64,000 bases of DNA from Rhynchopus euleeides (GCA_963210315.1 OY723265.1:2046001-2110000); one strand, 5' to 3'; positions 41,006 to 51,848 are shown, counted from the stretch's first letter. The notes: generated by a model not told the origin, from the sequence alone. Numbers and translations: made by a program.

Positions 41006-42440
41006 CACCTCCCACCTCCCTCCCGGCCGGGGGCCGGTACGGTCGGTCGTCGGCTGCGGCCAAAGGGCGTGCGGTAGCCGACGCCCTTTTGTGCTCGCCT
41101 CCTCCCTCCCACACCTCTTTGTCCTCTTTCATGACGCGTCACCCTGCCTCCACGCTCTGACTTCTGTGACCCGCATGCCGCGTTGAGAGCAAGTCTTCCG
41201 TGTGCTGTCACCGAGACCAGGCCGCTATCTGCTCTCAGGTTGGTAGCAATGGCCTTTTACCTGATGTCAAGCCCACGTGACAAAGACTCGTGCAGCTGAG
41301 GTCCTGGCTGGTCTGTCCTGTTGTCTGGGATCCTGTTCCCCCCCGCACCCCCCCTTCCCACACATGTCTGGTGCGTCGGTCGCGCATCGGTCCTTTGGCC
41401 TGCCGGGCCTCCCCCCCGCACCCCCCCTCCACACGCGAACCGGTCCCCCTTTTTCAATTGCGACCCGGTTCCCGTGTTGTGTCGCGGCCCTCCCCGCCTC
41501 GCCTCCGACAGACTCTCCCCACAGTTGACGACGTGGGCAAACGGCGCCGACATCCTCTCATCACTTACCGTATTCTCATCAGGACGGTCGGTTTCCCTGA
41601 CGCCACGACCACCAATGTGCTCCGATGCTTTTTGAAGGAGGTAGTTCATCCCCGACTCAGGCGTTTGCGGGAATGAGCTCGCCCACTTCTCCTGGAGGAG
41701 TACGCACCACCCGGTCGTGGCGCACCCGCACCCGCTGCACACCGCACATGACGAGTTGCGGTAGCAGCCGTACCCCACACAGGTTCGAGTGGTTTGCCAT
41801 GGTCCTGCTCACGACGACCTGCAGGTCACCCGTTCCTGTCGTGCACGGGCAGGCAGTGCCAGGAGGTGGTGGCCTCGTCAATCTGGCAGGGTTTGAGTTT
41901 ACCGGGGCGAGGCACTCCACTCTGGGTCTGCTGTTTGTGATGTAACAAGCAGGTCTGGCGGGGTGTTCAGGGTTCGGAGTGGCCCTCCTCGTTGGCATCC
42001 GTGCAGCAGCGCTATCGCGTCCCGGAATGCCCCGTGTCACACCGGTGGGAACAGGGGCCAGCACTGCCATCTCGAGGAGGACCCGGGCCGTTCTTTGGAT
42101 TCTTCAGTCGCAGCCTCCGGCTTGTCGTTGTCCGTCAGCGTAGCGCCCACCCAGCCTGCAGAGATCTTGCACCGTCTTCAACAGCAACTTTTGACCCGAC
42201 AATTTTTGGGGCATTTTTTCACCAAAAAAAATCACTCTGCGCGCCAAGTCGAAGACTTGTTTGGGGACTTTTGGTGTCCCCAATTTTTCAATTTTCGAAA
42301 AATAAGCTCACTTTGCTAAACTGGACCCAACTCCCCACACTCTTTTTTAAGCGAAAAACAGCAAATTTCGGCCGATTTTTTCTCATTTTTTCTCATTTTT
42401 TTTCACCGACTTTTCCATACCCCCAATTTCTCGAAAAATT
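41006..42440. other. No supported gene
   Basis: Overlapping short ORFs of GC-rich sequence on both strands to about 42.1 kb, then A/T-rich DNA. Some minus-strand frames (41657-42070) have protein-like composition without recognisable motifs or intact starts. Confidence 0.4.
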
Positions 42441-42445
42441 TTCGC

Positions 42446-42554
42446 CACGAATAATTCGCGAATTATTCGTGGGGTTTTACTGGGGTTTCTCTACTAGGAA
42501 TAGGGACCTACTGCCCACACTGGGGTCGTGGGCGCAGCCCACGACCCCAGTGTG
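42446..42554. other. Two perfect palindromes
   Basis: CACGAATAATTCGCGAATTATTCGTG (26 bp, 42446-42471) is a perfect palindrome. CACACTGGGGTCGTGGGC-GCA-GCCCACGACCCCAGTGTG (42516-42554) is an 18-bp stem with a 3-base loop. Similar AATTATTCGCGAAT motifs recur at 43158-43250. No gene ends nearby. Confidence 0.85.
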
Positions 42555-42559
42555 CCCTG

Positions 42560-43261
42560 AGGGGCCTGGAATCACTACATTGTGATGATGCGACGCCGAG
42601 AATCATCATCTGCAGTGCCTGGAGGAGTACGCTGCACCGTGCATTGAAAACACCAAGCGCTAAGGGAAGTGGGCACCGTCGCGCTGGTGGGACCATTATG
42701 GTGCCAGGCGGCCGCTGTTGCACCACGGGGCTGTACCTGATGGGGAAATCGTCATCCGCGATCCCTACCGAACTTGCGTGCAGGGAGCGGAACCGCCTGG
42801 GTCACTCAAAGGTGGAAGCACTACCCCGGTGCCCGAACCTGGGATACATTGTGCGTGCTTTATGCTGTTCCTGTTGTGCAGTTGGTGACTGGCAGGATAG
42901 CAACTGCCTCCTTCAAGATCCCTGTGGTGGAGACCTCCACGCGTGAGTGAGGTGCTGCCGATGCAAAGGGATCACCACACCTGTGTGCCGTACGGTCAGA
43001 CATACGTGTGATGATTCATGAGGAAAGCAAAGCCTGAGGCGCTCTGCGGCGCTTTCCCTCGGTTTGCACTGGAATTCACGTGGTCTGACGCCTCTGCCCC
43101 TACACAAACCCACAGAAACTTCACGAATAATGACCGAATAACACATGGCCATTTATTCGCGAATAATGCCATTATTCGTATTCGAATACGAATATTATTC
43201 GAATATGTAACTCTGAAAATCGGAGATCACGAATTATTCGCGAATAGTATCTTCACTGCCC
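42560..43261. other. No supported gene; ATTCG-rich palindromes at right
   Basis: Short GC-rich ORFs (42644-42946) without motifs. The right third (43118-43250) is made of TTATTCG/CGAATAA repeats in both orientations. Confidence 0.4.
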
Positions 43262-43263
43262 TA

Positions 43264-44596
43264 GGGGGGGTCATAAGCCCGTACAAAACCACATTTTTCA
43301 ACATACCATCAGAACCGCCCTAATACCTGATCTGACCCGAAAATCCGACCCATACCCCCCCGGAAACCGTCTGGAGCCCACTTGTGACACCTGATGCGCA
43401 CTTTTGTGATGATTTTTTGGGGTCCTAAAAAATGTACCTCAGTTTCGTACCTTGCCTTTGTACCTGAACCACTCCCGACCGCAGTATTTCGTTCTTTGCA
43501 AGGAAAGGGTATCACTACGCTCACCCAGCACGCCGAGCAACACATGCCGTGTGCCTAGGGCCTCGCAGAGGTGTCAGATGCTGCTGCAGAGGGGTACCTT
43601 GCTCGAAAGACGCTCGCCAAACGGGAGATGTGCGGGGTCCCGGCAGAGAGCGTTGTGGCAGACCTGCGTCAGAAGAAAACGGCACACGACATCCGTGAGG
43701 CGACATTATTTCGGGCGCTCCGTCGGGCTGGGTACATAGGAGAGCGAGTGGGACGTGGTGACGACAGATATATGCAGTGGTGCATCAACTGCACGCACGT
43801 GCGAAAAGCGGCGTTCCTTGCTGGCCAAGAAAGATGTCACCTGCACTCCTACTCCTCCCACTCCTCCTGCTCCTACCCCTACACCAACTGATGTGGGCAG
43901 TGAGTGATGGCAGCTCCAGAGCAGCAGATGATCTAGGAAGCGATGAGCGGGTCAGCCGGGCAGACTACCCCAGTCCGTACCGGAAGTACGAAGCGTTGCG
44001 GGCCCGCCACCACCGCCTCCAGGAGAGGACCCGAGGATTAAGAGTAGGGTTGTACAACGCCAGGGGAGAGTATTCCCCTGGCGTTGAGACATCCCTGACG
44101 ATCTTGCGGTCGCACTGTGGGGGTTGAGTCGGCAGGCAGATGCCTATCCAATGACTTTGTTGAGTCCTCACATGGTACACTCTCATACGTGCTGTTGAGA
44201 CTGCGTGGTGTACTACACCCAGAAGGTGGCTGAACTCATTCAGCTGGCGCAACAACACAACATTCCCACCAATCAGGTACAAGAAAGACCTTGCCGAGGC
44301 ACTGGGGAGGCAACATCGTGCCACCTGAGCCGGAACCACCGCAGAAAAGGCAAAGAACGAAATATTGCGGTCGGGAGTGGTTCAGGTACAAAGGCAAGGT
44401 ACGAAACTGAGGTACATTTTTTAGGACCCCAAAAAATCATCACAAAAGTGCGCATCAGGTGTCACAAGTGGGCTCCAGACGGTTTCCGGGGGGGTATGGG
44501 TCGGATTTTCGGGTCAGATCAGGTATTAGGGCGGTTCTGATGGTATGTTGAAATTTTTGGTATTTGTACGTTTTTAGGGGGGCTTATGACCCCCCC
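43264..44596. mobile_element. 1.33-kb TA-flanked element with ~240-bp terminal inverted repeats
   Basis: The left end GGGGGGGTCATAAGCCC is preceded by TA (43262-43263). The right end GGGCTTATGACCCCCCC is followed by TA (44597-44598). The terminal repeats run 43264-43499 and 44350-44596 with a few indels, and share long stretches such as AAAATCCGACCCATACCCCC. The interior contains a hairpin (44055-44085) and ORF fragments but no recognisable transposase, so the element is probably non-autonomous or its protein is unfamiliar. The same end sequence and TA flanks occur at 50193-52529. The 1540-aa gene starts 172 bp beyond the right TA. Confidence 0.9.
44205..44333 (+). pseudogene. Possible frameshifted SAP-like fragment inside the element
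   Basis: One frame reads KVAELIQLAQQHNIPTN (44223-44273) and a neighbouring frame continues YKKDLAEALGRQ (44278-44313) before a stop. Together the spacing resembles a SAP DNA-binding motif (helix - turn - helix with conserved Leu). A frameshift between the halves would mean a decayed gene. The match is short and was judged by eye. Confidence 0.25.
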
Positions 44597-44769
44597 TACC
44601 CCCCCCCCCCACCCCCCTCCCAACCATCCCATCCAATCACCCTGCGACACAACGGGCCAATATGCACACCACATCACACCACAGCACCACCGCAGGGCGC
44701 ACCCCCCCCCCCCCACACACACACACACACATGCCCCACCCCGGCAGCATGTAAATTTAAAATAAAAAC

Positions 44770-47700
44770 ATGCCCCTCCCCCGCTGTTTCCCACCCCCCC
44801 TCCCAACGGGGGGGATCCTGAGAGGGCTTCTACCGGGGCCCCACGCCACCACCTCCACCGCCCCCACCGCCACACCACCCCCAGCCAACACCCCCCCGCC
44901 GCGCCCCGCCGCCGCCACTCCGCACCTCCGCCCGGTGGGGGTGCGTGACTCCTCCTCCTCCACCTCCACCTCCACCCCCACCACGCCTGAGCCGCCTGGC
45001 CCAGATGGGTGGCGTGTCCTGCAGTATCTCGAGCGGGTTGCGGCGATGCCGGAGGGGCGGCGCAGGTCCGCCCAGGCCACAGCGGCGCTGACGCAGGTGG
45101 GGCTCGTGTGGTGCGGGGAAGGGCCTGGCAGCGGGAGGGGGTCCCCCTGGGGCGACACGGTCAGCAGCGGGCTGGCCCTCCAGCTGCGCCACACGCTGCG
45201 CCCCCTGCAGCGGGCTTCGCCCGCTGCGCCTGCGGCGCATCTCCCCCGGAGGCTCGGGATGTTCCTCGACGCCGCGGTGGCGCGGGGGGTCGGCCCCTCC
45301 AGCAGCCCGGCAGCCCTCCTCCGCATCATCCGGTTCTACCGGGGGGAGCTGCACCCGACTGACCTGCAGAAGCACATCCTCCACCACGCCTTCACCTCCC
45401 TCCCCCACGCCTGCGCCGCGCGGGGGAGCAGCGTCGCCCTCCCGGATGCATTGGGCCTGCTGACGCTTCTCTACACCTCCTCCTCCTTTTCCCCCTCCTC
45501 CTCCTCCAGCATACACCAGCCACACCCCACCCCTCCAGAGAGTGGCCTCCCGCAGAGACAGGGAGGTGCCGCTCCCCCCGCCACACCCTGGGAGGGTGGG
45601 GGGGGTATCGCCACCCCTGGGGGAGCGAGGTCGATCTGCCCCGGTGAATCCCTCCTTGGGGAGGGTGGGGGAGGGGGAGGGGGAGGAGGTGACGGTGGAA
45701 TTCCCACCCCATCCCCCGAAGGCGTTGACACCGGCGCCGCGATGTGCCGCCTCCTCGAGGCTGTGTGCCGCGGAGGGGGTGTGGGGGGTGGCGGGGGGGG
45801 AGGCCCGCTCCGGCAACCCCTCCGCCAGCCCCTTCCCCCCCCAGGGGGGGGGGAGGGGGTCCTCCGCGGCGCACAGCCTCGAGGAGGCGGGCTTTCCCGA
45901 CACCACCACCTCCTCCGCAATACCACCACCAACTCCTCCTCCTCCTCCGCCGCCCCACCACCCCTCGAGGCGGCGCTGCCCCTCCCTCAGCGAGCCCCTG
46001 GGTGGGGCGGGTGGGGCGGCAGCGGCGGGCGCCCCACCACCAACGGGGAGCCCCCCCCCGAAGCCCTCGTTGGGAGGCAGTTCTACGAGATGCACTTCGA
46101 GGGAGAGGCTGCCGGGGGAGGCCTGGGGGCGGGGCAACGCCGCCACCGCCACCGCCGACCCCCCCACTCCGCCTCCACCTCCACCTCGCCCCTACCCCCC
46201 CTGGGGGAAGCGGAGGTGACTGCGGTGTTCCGGGTTCGGGGGGGGAGTGGGGATTCGTGGGGGGCGGCTTCTGTTGGAGGGGCGCAGCTCATGTCGCTGG
46301 CGCAGCTGGTGGACCTGATGGGCCTGCTGGCGCAGATGGGGCGCGGGCAGTCCCACCGGGGGTGGGGGGGGTCGTTCCGCCGCAGCGCGCGCGCCGTGTC
46401 GCGGCGCTGCCTCCAGCCGGATGTCGCGCGCTTCGCAACCCTCGCCTACCTGTCGCGCCTCCTCCGCGCCGCCTCCGCGCTGCACGCCTCCGGCACCCTC
46501 GGCACGCCCCTCACCCTCAACCTCTCCGCAACCCTCACCCGAGTCGCCTACGCCCGATGCACCGGCATCGCCCACCCCCTCCGCACACCCATGCCCCCCC
46601 GCGAGCTCCGCCGCGCCCTCCGCCGCACCACCAGCCCCCCCCACCTCTCCCGCAAGGAAGGCGGGGCTGCGAAGCTGTCGGAGCGGCTCGCCCTCCTCCG
46701 CCGCTACGCCGCTGGCGGGGCTGGGGCGGGGGGGGGTTGGGGTGTCGGGGGTGCCGATGCCGTGGTGGGGCTGATCGGGGCCCTGGCGGACTACAGCCGC
46801 ACCCGGGGTGCGGCGGGGGTGGGGGTGGGTGGGGTGGGGGGCGAAGCCCCCCACCCCGCCCAACCCCACCCCCAACCCCACCGCGGCTCTCGCGGCAGTT
46901 CTCCCGCCTCTGCCTCCTCCTCCTCCACCTCCACCGCCGCAAGGCGGCGGAGGTGGAGGTTGGAGGGGGATCGGTTGTATGCCACGCTGTCCGCTCTGGT
47001 GTCGGTGTTGGATGTGCCGGGTATGTCCCAGGCGCAGCGCGCCGCGGCGTTCCGCGGGGCAGCCAGGGCTGCGGATCACGGGATGCCGCTGCGGTGGCTG
47101 CTCGCGGGGGGCGGGGCGGTGGCGGGGGAGGCGGGGCACAACCTGCTGCTCCTCCGCCTCGCCTTTGTGGCGGAGGCGGGGTCCCTCGCCCCGCGCGACG
47201 CCACGAAGGTGTTGCAGGGCTACGCCGCCTTCGCCAGGGCGCACCGCTGCCAGCAGGGGCACCCCGGGACACCCGACGCGCGGATCGCCACCTCCGCCAT
47301 GCACAGCTTCACCGCAGCCCTGGCGGATAGCCACACCCCCGCCACCGCCACCACCCTCCCCCACCTAGTCTACCACCTCGAGTCGCTGTGCCGCGCATCG
47401 GGTGGCGAGGGCGAGGGGGCAGGTGGGGGCACTACCGCCACCACCACCACACCCCACCTCATCGCACCCGCCTGCCAGGCCCTCTCCACCTGGCTCCGTA
47501 CGCACCCCCCTCCGCCGCTCCTCTCCGGCCAGCCCGCCTTCGTGCAGTTTGTTGCGGACCTCCGGCTTGCCGTATCCAGAATCCGCGTGTTGCGGAAAAC
47601 CGCTGCGGCATCCACCCCCGCCACCACGCCGCAGCTCGCGGCACTCCTCGGCGATGCGGTCGCCGCGGCGGAGGCGGCACTTCGGGCCGCCGCGGCGCAG

Positions 47701-49392
47701 CCGGGTGGGGGTGAGGCAGGTGTTGCCGGGGGCCCCTGCCGTGGCCTCCTCGGTGAGGCTGTGTCGGCGGTTCCCCTGCTCCCCGCGGGCACCGCGGTGG
47801 CATCTGCAAACAGCCTCCTGTCTGCTGCGACGGCATGCCATGCCGCGATGCTCCACAGCCTCCTCGCAGCCTGCCGGAGTGGCACCGCTGCGGATCGGGC
47901 TGTCTGCGCCGCGCCTCTCGCGAGCACGCCTTGCCTGACTCAACTCTGCATCGCCCTGCAGGCGCACTGCGGAGGAAATGCTGTTGATGGCGACGCCATC
48001 CACTCCCTCTGGGGAACCTCCATCACGCCACCCGACGCAGCCTTCTTCGGAGAAGGGGCACGCCGTCTCCTCTACGCATCCCCCTCCTCCGCCTTCGACA
48101 CCCTCTCGCAGAGTATCGCGGGGTTGTCCGCCGTCCACTCCGCAGGGCATGCCGCAGCCTGCCGCAGCATGGCTGCCGCGGCGTCCGACTTCCTCAAATC
48201 CTGCGGGGCGAAGCCCCGCAGGGTGTCTGACAGGCCTGACCAGGTGGAGCCCTTCAGCAGGTTTCTTAAGGCGCTGGGCGATGCAGGGGTGGAGGTGGGG
48301 CGGGGGCAGCTGAGGCAGTTTAGCCTGTTCGTTAGGAAGGTCCTCTGCGAGCCGCAGCAGTGGGTTTATGCCAGGAATATCCGCAGCGTGCAGCTGGTCC
48401 TCTCGGCGCTGTCCCGCATGGGGTCGGCGGATGCGCCGCGTATCCTGCTGGGTTGGCACGACGCGGCGGCGGCGAGGCATGCAGGGGAGGGGCTGTCAAT
48501 CCACAGGCCTGCTGATGTGATCCGGATTTTTGAGATATTCCGGAGCAGGCGGGTGGGCGGGAGGGCCGCCGCCGCAGCGGCGGACGCTGCGGCGGCGCAG
48601 CGCTTTGTCCACCAGATGGTCCTGCTGCTGCACCACACCCTCGCGAGGCTTGGGAAGGGGTTGGGAGTTGCCCAGCTGGAGGCTGCGCTGCTCTTCCGAT
48701 CCACATCGCGCATCTTGGAGCGGGACAGGGCTGCAGCGCTCGGCGCACTACAGGGTCTGCTCGTGAGTGCGGGTGTTCTGCCTGCAGAGGGTGGGGTGCC
48801 GGGGGCAGAGACACTCCCACCCGGCCCACTCTTCCGCGTGTTCAACAGACTCGAGGGGTGCGGAGTCGCACGTCTGTCGGGGGGGCCCGACCTGCTGCGG
48901 CGTACCGCGAGGGCCATCTGGACCACCCACCTCGGAGGGGACGTGCTGGCGGTGGAGGCTCGCCTCGGCCCCGTGCGTGCCTCCTTCCTCCGGGCCTGGG
49001 CTACGCATGGTCCCTACCTCCCCCTCACCCACTTCGTCAGGCGTGAAGCCGAGGCCAAGGCGAGGGCTGTGCTGCCGGGCATCCCCTTCCAGAAGACAAG
49101 GGCTGTGCTGCGGGGCGTCCACCCTTACCACGCCGTGCCGAGGGGTGGTGGGGGAGGTGGTGGGGAGCCCAGCTATGTCAAGCCTTACAGGCAGCCAGGA
49201 GGTGGGGTTGGGGAGCAGCAGCAGCAGCAGCAGCAGCAGCCACAGGACCCCCCCCGGGCGGTGCCCAAGGCAACCGAGCGCGTTGCGGGGGGCAGGGCCG
49301 CCCCGCCGCAGGGAGCATCGGGGGAGGCAAAGCCACCTGCGGTTCGCCGGCGCAGGAGGTCCCGTTTTGTTGACCTGCCGACGTGGGGGTGA
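44770..49392 (+). CDS. Large uncharacterised protein, 1540 aa, low-complexity N terminus
   Basis: Single open frame from an ATG to TGA with strong GC-third-position bias. Residues 1-480 are largely low complexity (Pro/Thr/Ser/Gly runs, SSSFSPSSSSS, GGGGGG), so the true start may be internal. From about 500 onwards there are Ala/Arg/Leu-rich segments likely to be helical repeats. The region about 1125-1450 is best ordered (QFSLFVRKVLC, SVQLVLSALSRMG, VHQMVLLLHHTLARLGK, LQGLLVSAGVLP). The C terminus has a Gly run, a poly-Gln tract (8 Q) and a basic end (RRRRRSRF). No signal peptide, membrane segment or catalytic motif seen. Helical-repeat proteins of this type often bind RNA or scaffold organellar complexes, but no family is recognised. 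The ATG lies 172 bp after a transposable element. Confidence 0.72.
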   Translation: MPLPRCFPPPLPTGGILRGLLPGPHATTSTAPTATPPPANTPPPRPAAATPHLRPVGVRDSSSSTSTSTPTTPEPPGPDGWRVLQYLERVAAMPEGRRRSAQATAALTQVGLVWCGEGPGSGRGSPWGDTVSSGLALQLRHTLRPLQRASPAAPAAHLPRRLGMFLDAAVARGVGPSSSPAALLRIIRFYRGELHPTDLQKHILHHAFTSLPHACAARGSSVALPDALGLLTLLYTSSSFSPSSSSSIHQPHPTPPESGLPQRQGGAAPPATPWEGGGGIATPGGARSICPGESLLGEGGGGGGGGGDGGIPTPSPEGVDTGAAMCRLLEAVCRGGGVGGGGGGGPLRQPLRQPLPPPGGGEGVLRGAQPRGGGLSRHHHLLRNTTTNSSSSSAAPPPLEAALPLPQRAPGWGGWGGSGGRPTTNGEPPPEALVGRQFYEMHFEGEAAGGGLGAGQRRHRHRRPPHSASTSTSPLPPLGEAEVTAVFRVRGGSGDSWGAASVGGAQLMSLAQLVDLMGLLAQMGRGQSHRGWGGSFRRSARAVSRRCLQPDVARFATLAYLSRLLRAASALHASGTLGTPLTLNLSATLTRVAYARCTGIAHPLRTPMPPRELRRALRRTTSPPHLSRKEGGAAKLSERLALLRRYAAGGAGAGGGWGVGGADAVVGLIGALADYSRTRGAAGVGVGGVGGEAPHPAQPHPQPHRGSRGSSPASASSSSTSTAARRRRWRLEGDRLYATLSALVSVLDVPGMSQAQRAAAFRGAARAADHGMPLRWLLAGGGAVAGEAGHNLLLLRLAFVAEAGSLAPRDATKVLQGYAAFARAHRCQQGHPGTPDARIATSAMHSFTAALADSHTPATATTLPHLVYHLESLCRASGGEGEGAGGGTTATTTTPHLIAPACQALSTWLRTHPPPPLLSGQPAFVQFVADLRLAVSRIRVLRKTAAASTPATTPQLAALLGDAVAAAEAALRAAAAQPGGGEAGVAGGPCRGLLGEAVSAVPLLPAGTAVASANSLLSAATACHAAMLHSLLAACRSGTAADRAVCAAPLASTPCLTQLCIALQAHCGGNAVDGDAIHSLWGTSITPPDAAFFGEGARRLLYASPSSAFDTLSQSIAGLSAVHSAGHAAACRSMAAAASDFLKSCGAKPRRVSDRPDQVEPFSRFLKALGDAGVEVGRGQLRQFSLFVRKVLCEPQQWVYARNIRSVQLVLSALSRMGSADAPRILLGWHDAAAARHAGEGLSIHRPADVIRIFEIFRSRRVGGRAAAAAADAAAAQRFVHQMVLLLHHTLARLGKGLGVAQLEAALLFRSTSRILERDRAAALGALQGLLVSAGVLPAEGGVPGAETLPPGPLFRVFNRLEGCGVARLSGGPDLLRRTARAIWTTHLGGDVLAVEARLGPVRASFLRAWATHGPYLPLTHFVRREAEAKARAVLPGIPFQKTRAVLRGVHPYHAVPRGGGGGGGEPSYVKPYRQPGGGVGEQQQQQQQQPQDPPRAVPKATERVAGGRAAPPQGASGEAKPPAVRRRRRSRFVDLPTWG

Positions 49393-49417
49393 GTGTGTGT
49401 GTGTGTCCACAGACAGA

Positions 49418-49495
49418 CAGTGGAGATCACATCAAGAGCAAGTGCTCGGTGTGTGTCTCCACTAATATAAAAAGATTCGCGTGTGTGGGTGAATT
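49418..49495 (+). repeat. ~78-bp dispersed repeat after the 1540-aa gene, copy 1
   Basis: AGTGGAGATCACATCAAGAG, GTGCTCGGTGTGTGTCT and ATATAAAAAGATTCGCGTGT match 54966-55040 (AGTGGAGACCACACCAAGAG ... CCTATAAAAGGATTCACGTGT). Both copies follow a (GT)n stretch. Each contains a TATAAAA-like string. Could be a shared 3'-flank or a small repeat. Confidence 0.75.
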
Positions 49496-49500
49496 CACCG

Positions 49501-49700
49501 NNNNNNNNNNNNNNNNNNNNNNNNNNNNNNNNNNNNNNNNNNNNNNNNNNNNNNNNNNNNNNNNNNNNNNNNNNNNNNNNNNNNNNNNNNNNNNNNNNNN
49601 NNNNNNNNNNNNNNNNNNNNNNNNNNNNNNNNNNNNNNNNNNNNNNNNNNNNNNNNNNNNNNNNNNNNNNNNNNNNNNNNNNNNNNNNNNNNNNNNNNNN
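49501..49700. other. Assembly gap, 200 N
   Basis: Unsequenced; the round length suggests an arbitrary-size scaffold gap. Reading frames shown across it are meaningless. Confidence 1.
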
Positions 49701-49829
49701 GAGCATCGCAAGGCATGAGTGGCTGTTTCAAACTCCTGGTGCAAGCACCCGTCATGGTCTGGGGAAGCCCTCCCAGGTAGTTTAACGTCTTGCCCAGGAC
49801 TCAGTCACACTTGGTAGCGAGGGCCCCCA

Positions 49830-50153
49830 TACGTAAATATTATGGAACGTAAATATTATGGAACGGGCCCATTTTTGGCCGGTCCGTTCCATAATATTTA
49901 CGTTCCATAATATTTACAGGGCCAGTTGGGGACTCGGTGGTGAGGACGGCTTGCGTCAGGAATCGCGCGAAAAGTGCACGAGTAGGTCCCGTCAGGGACT
50001 CTGTATGCCGTCCGATCACCTGGTCCAAGTCCCCGAGTCGCAGAAAGCCCTGTAAATATTGTGGAACGAAAAAAATCTGGAACGCCAACCCACCAGCGTT
50101 CCAAAATATTTACGTTCCATAATATTTACGTTCCAAAATATTTACGTATACGG
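49830..50153. mobile_element. Second copy of the CCGTATACG MITE, left end truncated
   Basis: From TACGTAAATATTATGG to AATATTTACGTATACGG, almost identical to 8024-8368 but with one fewer TTCCATAATATTTACG unit near the right end. The right flank is TA (50154-50155). The left CCG is missing: the copy abuts a GGGGGCCC-family right end (GGTAGCGAGGGCCCCC, about 49813-49828). That element probably inserted into, or recombined with, the left terminus. Confidence 0.9.
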
Positions 50154-51205
50154 TATATGTTTATGAAAAATATGTTTGGGGGCCCATGCCTAGGGGGGGT
50201 CAAATGCCCCCCCTTTTACGTGGATAAACACGATTTTTCAAAAAAACCGGCGCAGAGGCCCCAAAGCCCCCGTAAACCCTCCAAACCCCCCCAGATCGGT
50301 CCGGAAACCCATCGAACCCCACTTTTCCACCATTCCGGGCACCTCAGGTGCCCGAATTGGGGTACCTAAATTTTGTGCCACCGTTTGGTACCGTACAGTG
50401 CCACTGTGTGGGAGGTTGGAAAAGAAAATGCCCCAACACACCACATCTGAGGGTTGCAATGCATGTTGCTTGCCAACCACGTCATCCGGTGGGTGTCAGG
50501 CGCTATGTAGGTGGCATCAGCCAGGTCTTCGATGTGTTCTGGCTTGTATATATACCTCCCTGCCTGCGGCACAGGCACTGCCTTTGTCCCCCACACCAGC
50601 CACAGAGAGCGTATTGTACTCGGTCCACGGTTGCTGATTCATTGTGATGCGTTGTATCCTCGAGTGAACGTCACACACTAGTGGCACCACCACCCGCCAT
50701 CCGAGAGCTGTATTGACTTTGCGCGCTTCCGTTGCATTCACCTCGCCACGCATATTGCACTGTTCAGTATCAGTGCTCTTGGGCCAGGCAAAGTAGACCG
50801 CAGCAACTACCAATTCTGCACAATGGGTACCACGACAGCGCACTTCGTGTGTTCCCGGAAGGTACAGCTCGTGTTGCAACAGTCGTTGTCAACACATCCC
50901 GGTTGTGGAGCACTGCTGCACAGGAATCACACGACCATCTGGACTTGTTCCGTACCTACAGGCAGCCTCCCGGTGCATGGTGACAGGGAGGTACATATAC
51001 AAGCCAGAACACATCGAAGACCTGGCTGATGCCACCTACATAGCGCCTGACACCCACCGGATGACGTGGTTGGCAAGCAACATGCATTGCAACCCTCAGA
51101 TGTGGTGTGTTGGGGCATTTTCTTTTCCAACCTCCCACACAGCAGGGTATAAGATAGACTTTTTTTCTGGCGCCGTTTTCCGGTTTTTCTGGTTTTGAAA
51201 ATTTT

Positions 51206-51428
51206 TCGCGCGCGCCTTCGGCGCGCGCGACCCGCGCAAACCCTCCCAGAATCTGAGAGGGCCCGGTGCCTGCGCGCGTCCTGTCGTACTGAGGCTGCTT
51301 GGTGGGGCAGGCGCAGCAGCTGCTTTGAAAGTTTGGACTCTCGGCCAAAAAAGGTCTGGTGCAATGTTTTTACGCAGGGGGGGTCTGGGGGGCGGAGCCC
51401 CCCAGCCGCCGGAGGCCACGGTAGTGAA
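51206..51428 (-). repeat. GC hairpin plus 52-bp repeat (copy 7), composite
   Basis: Hairpin TCGCGCGCGCC-TTC-GGCGCGCGCGA at 51206-51230, preceded by TTTTGAAAATTTT, then the 52-bp repeat in minus orientation at 51378-51428. Inside the TA-flanked element. Confidence 0.8.
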
Positions 51429-51848
51429 CATCTGTTCCCTACAGTCTGGATTCGCTTGTAAGTAGGAAGGCTTCGCTGTATCGCAGCCCGGCCAGCAGGA
51501 GATCACTGGTCCTTGAGGGTTCAACCTTCAGGGTGGAGGAGGACGGGGGAGCGACCACTCGTGATAGGTGTGCGTTGTGGGTGGAGTGGGTGCACGACAG
51601 AATGGCCAAAGGGTCCACGAGATCTCTGCACACATTCCGTTGTCGAGGAGATGGGCACCTAGCTGTGACGACAGGCAACAAACAAATCTCATCTGTTAGT
51701 TGCCCCCAATAGGCTTGGCGACCTTCAAGACTGCTTGAAAGTCGTTCGTGTTCTCGTCTCAGCCCTCCAGACAAGCAGATCTGTCTCGAGTTGGTGGGCT
51801 GTCGCCATGTATTCGATGGCACCGAGTGACGCTGCACAGAGGCAGACG

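Noticed and set aside
32150-44600. Integrated virus or Polinton-like element
   Set aside because: No capsid, polymerase, ATPase or integrase motif could be seen; the region is explained by small non-autonomous repeats and decayed frames.
46192-47364. Long antisense and alternative-frame ORFs across the 1540-aa gene
   Set aside because: High GC removes stops in all frames; these products are Gly/Arg/Pro-rich and have no better start or ordered region than the accepted frame.
49185-49785. ORFs crossing the N gap
   Set aside because: Unsequenced bases; frames are meaningless.
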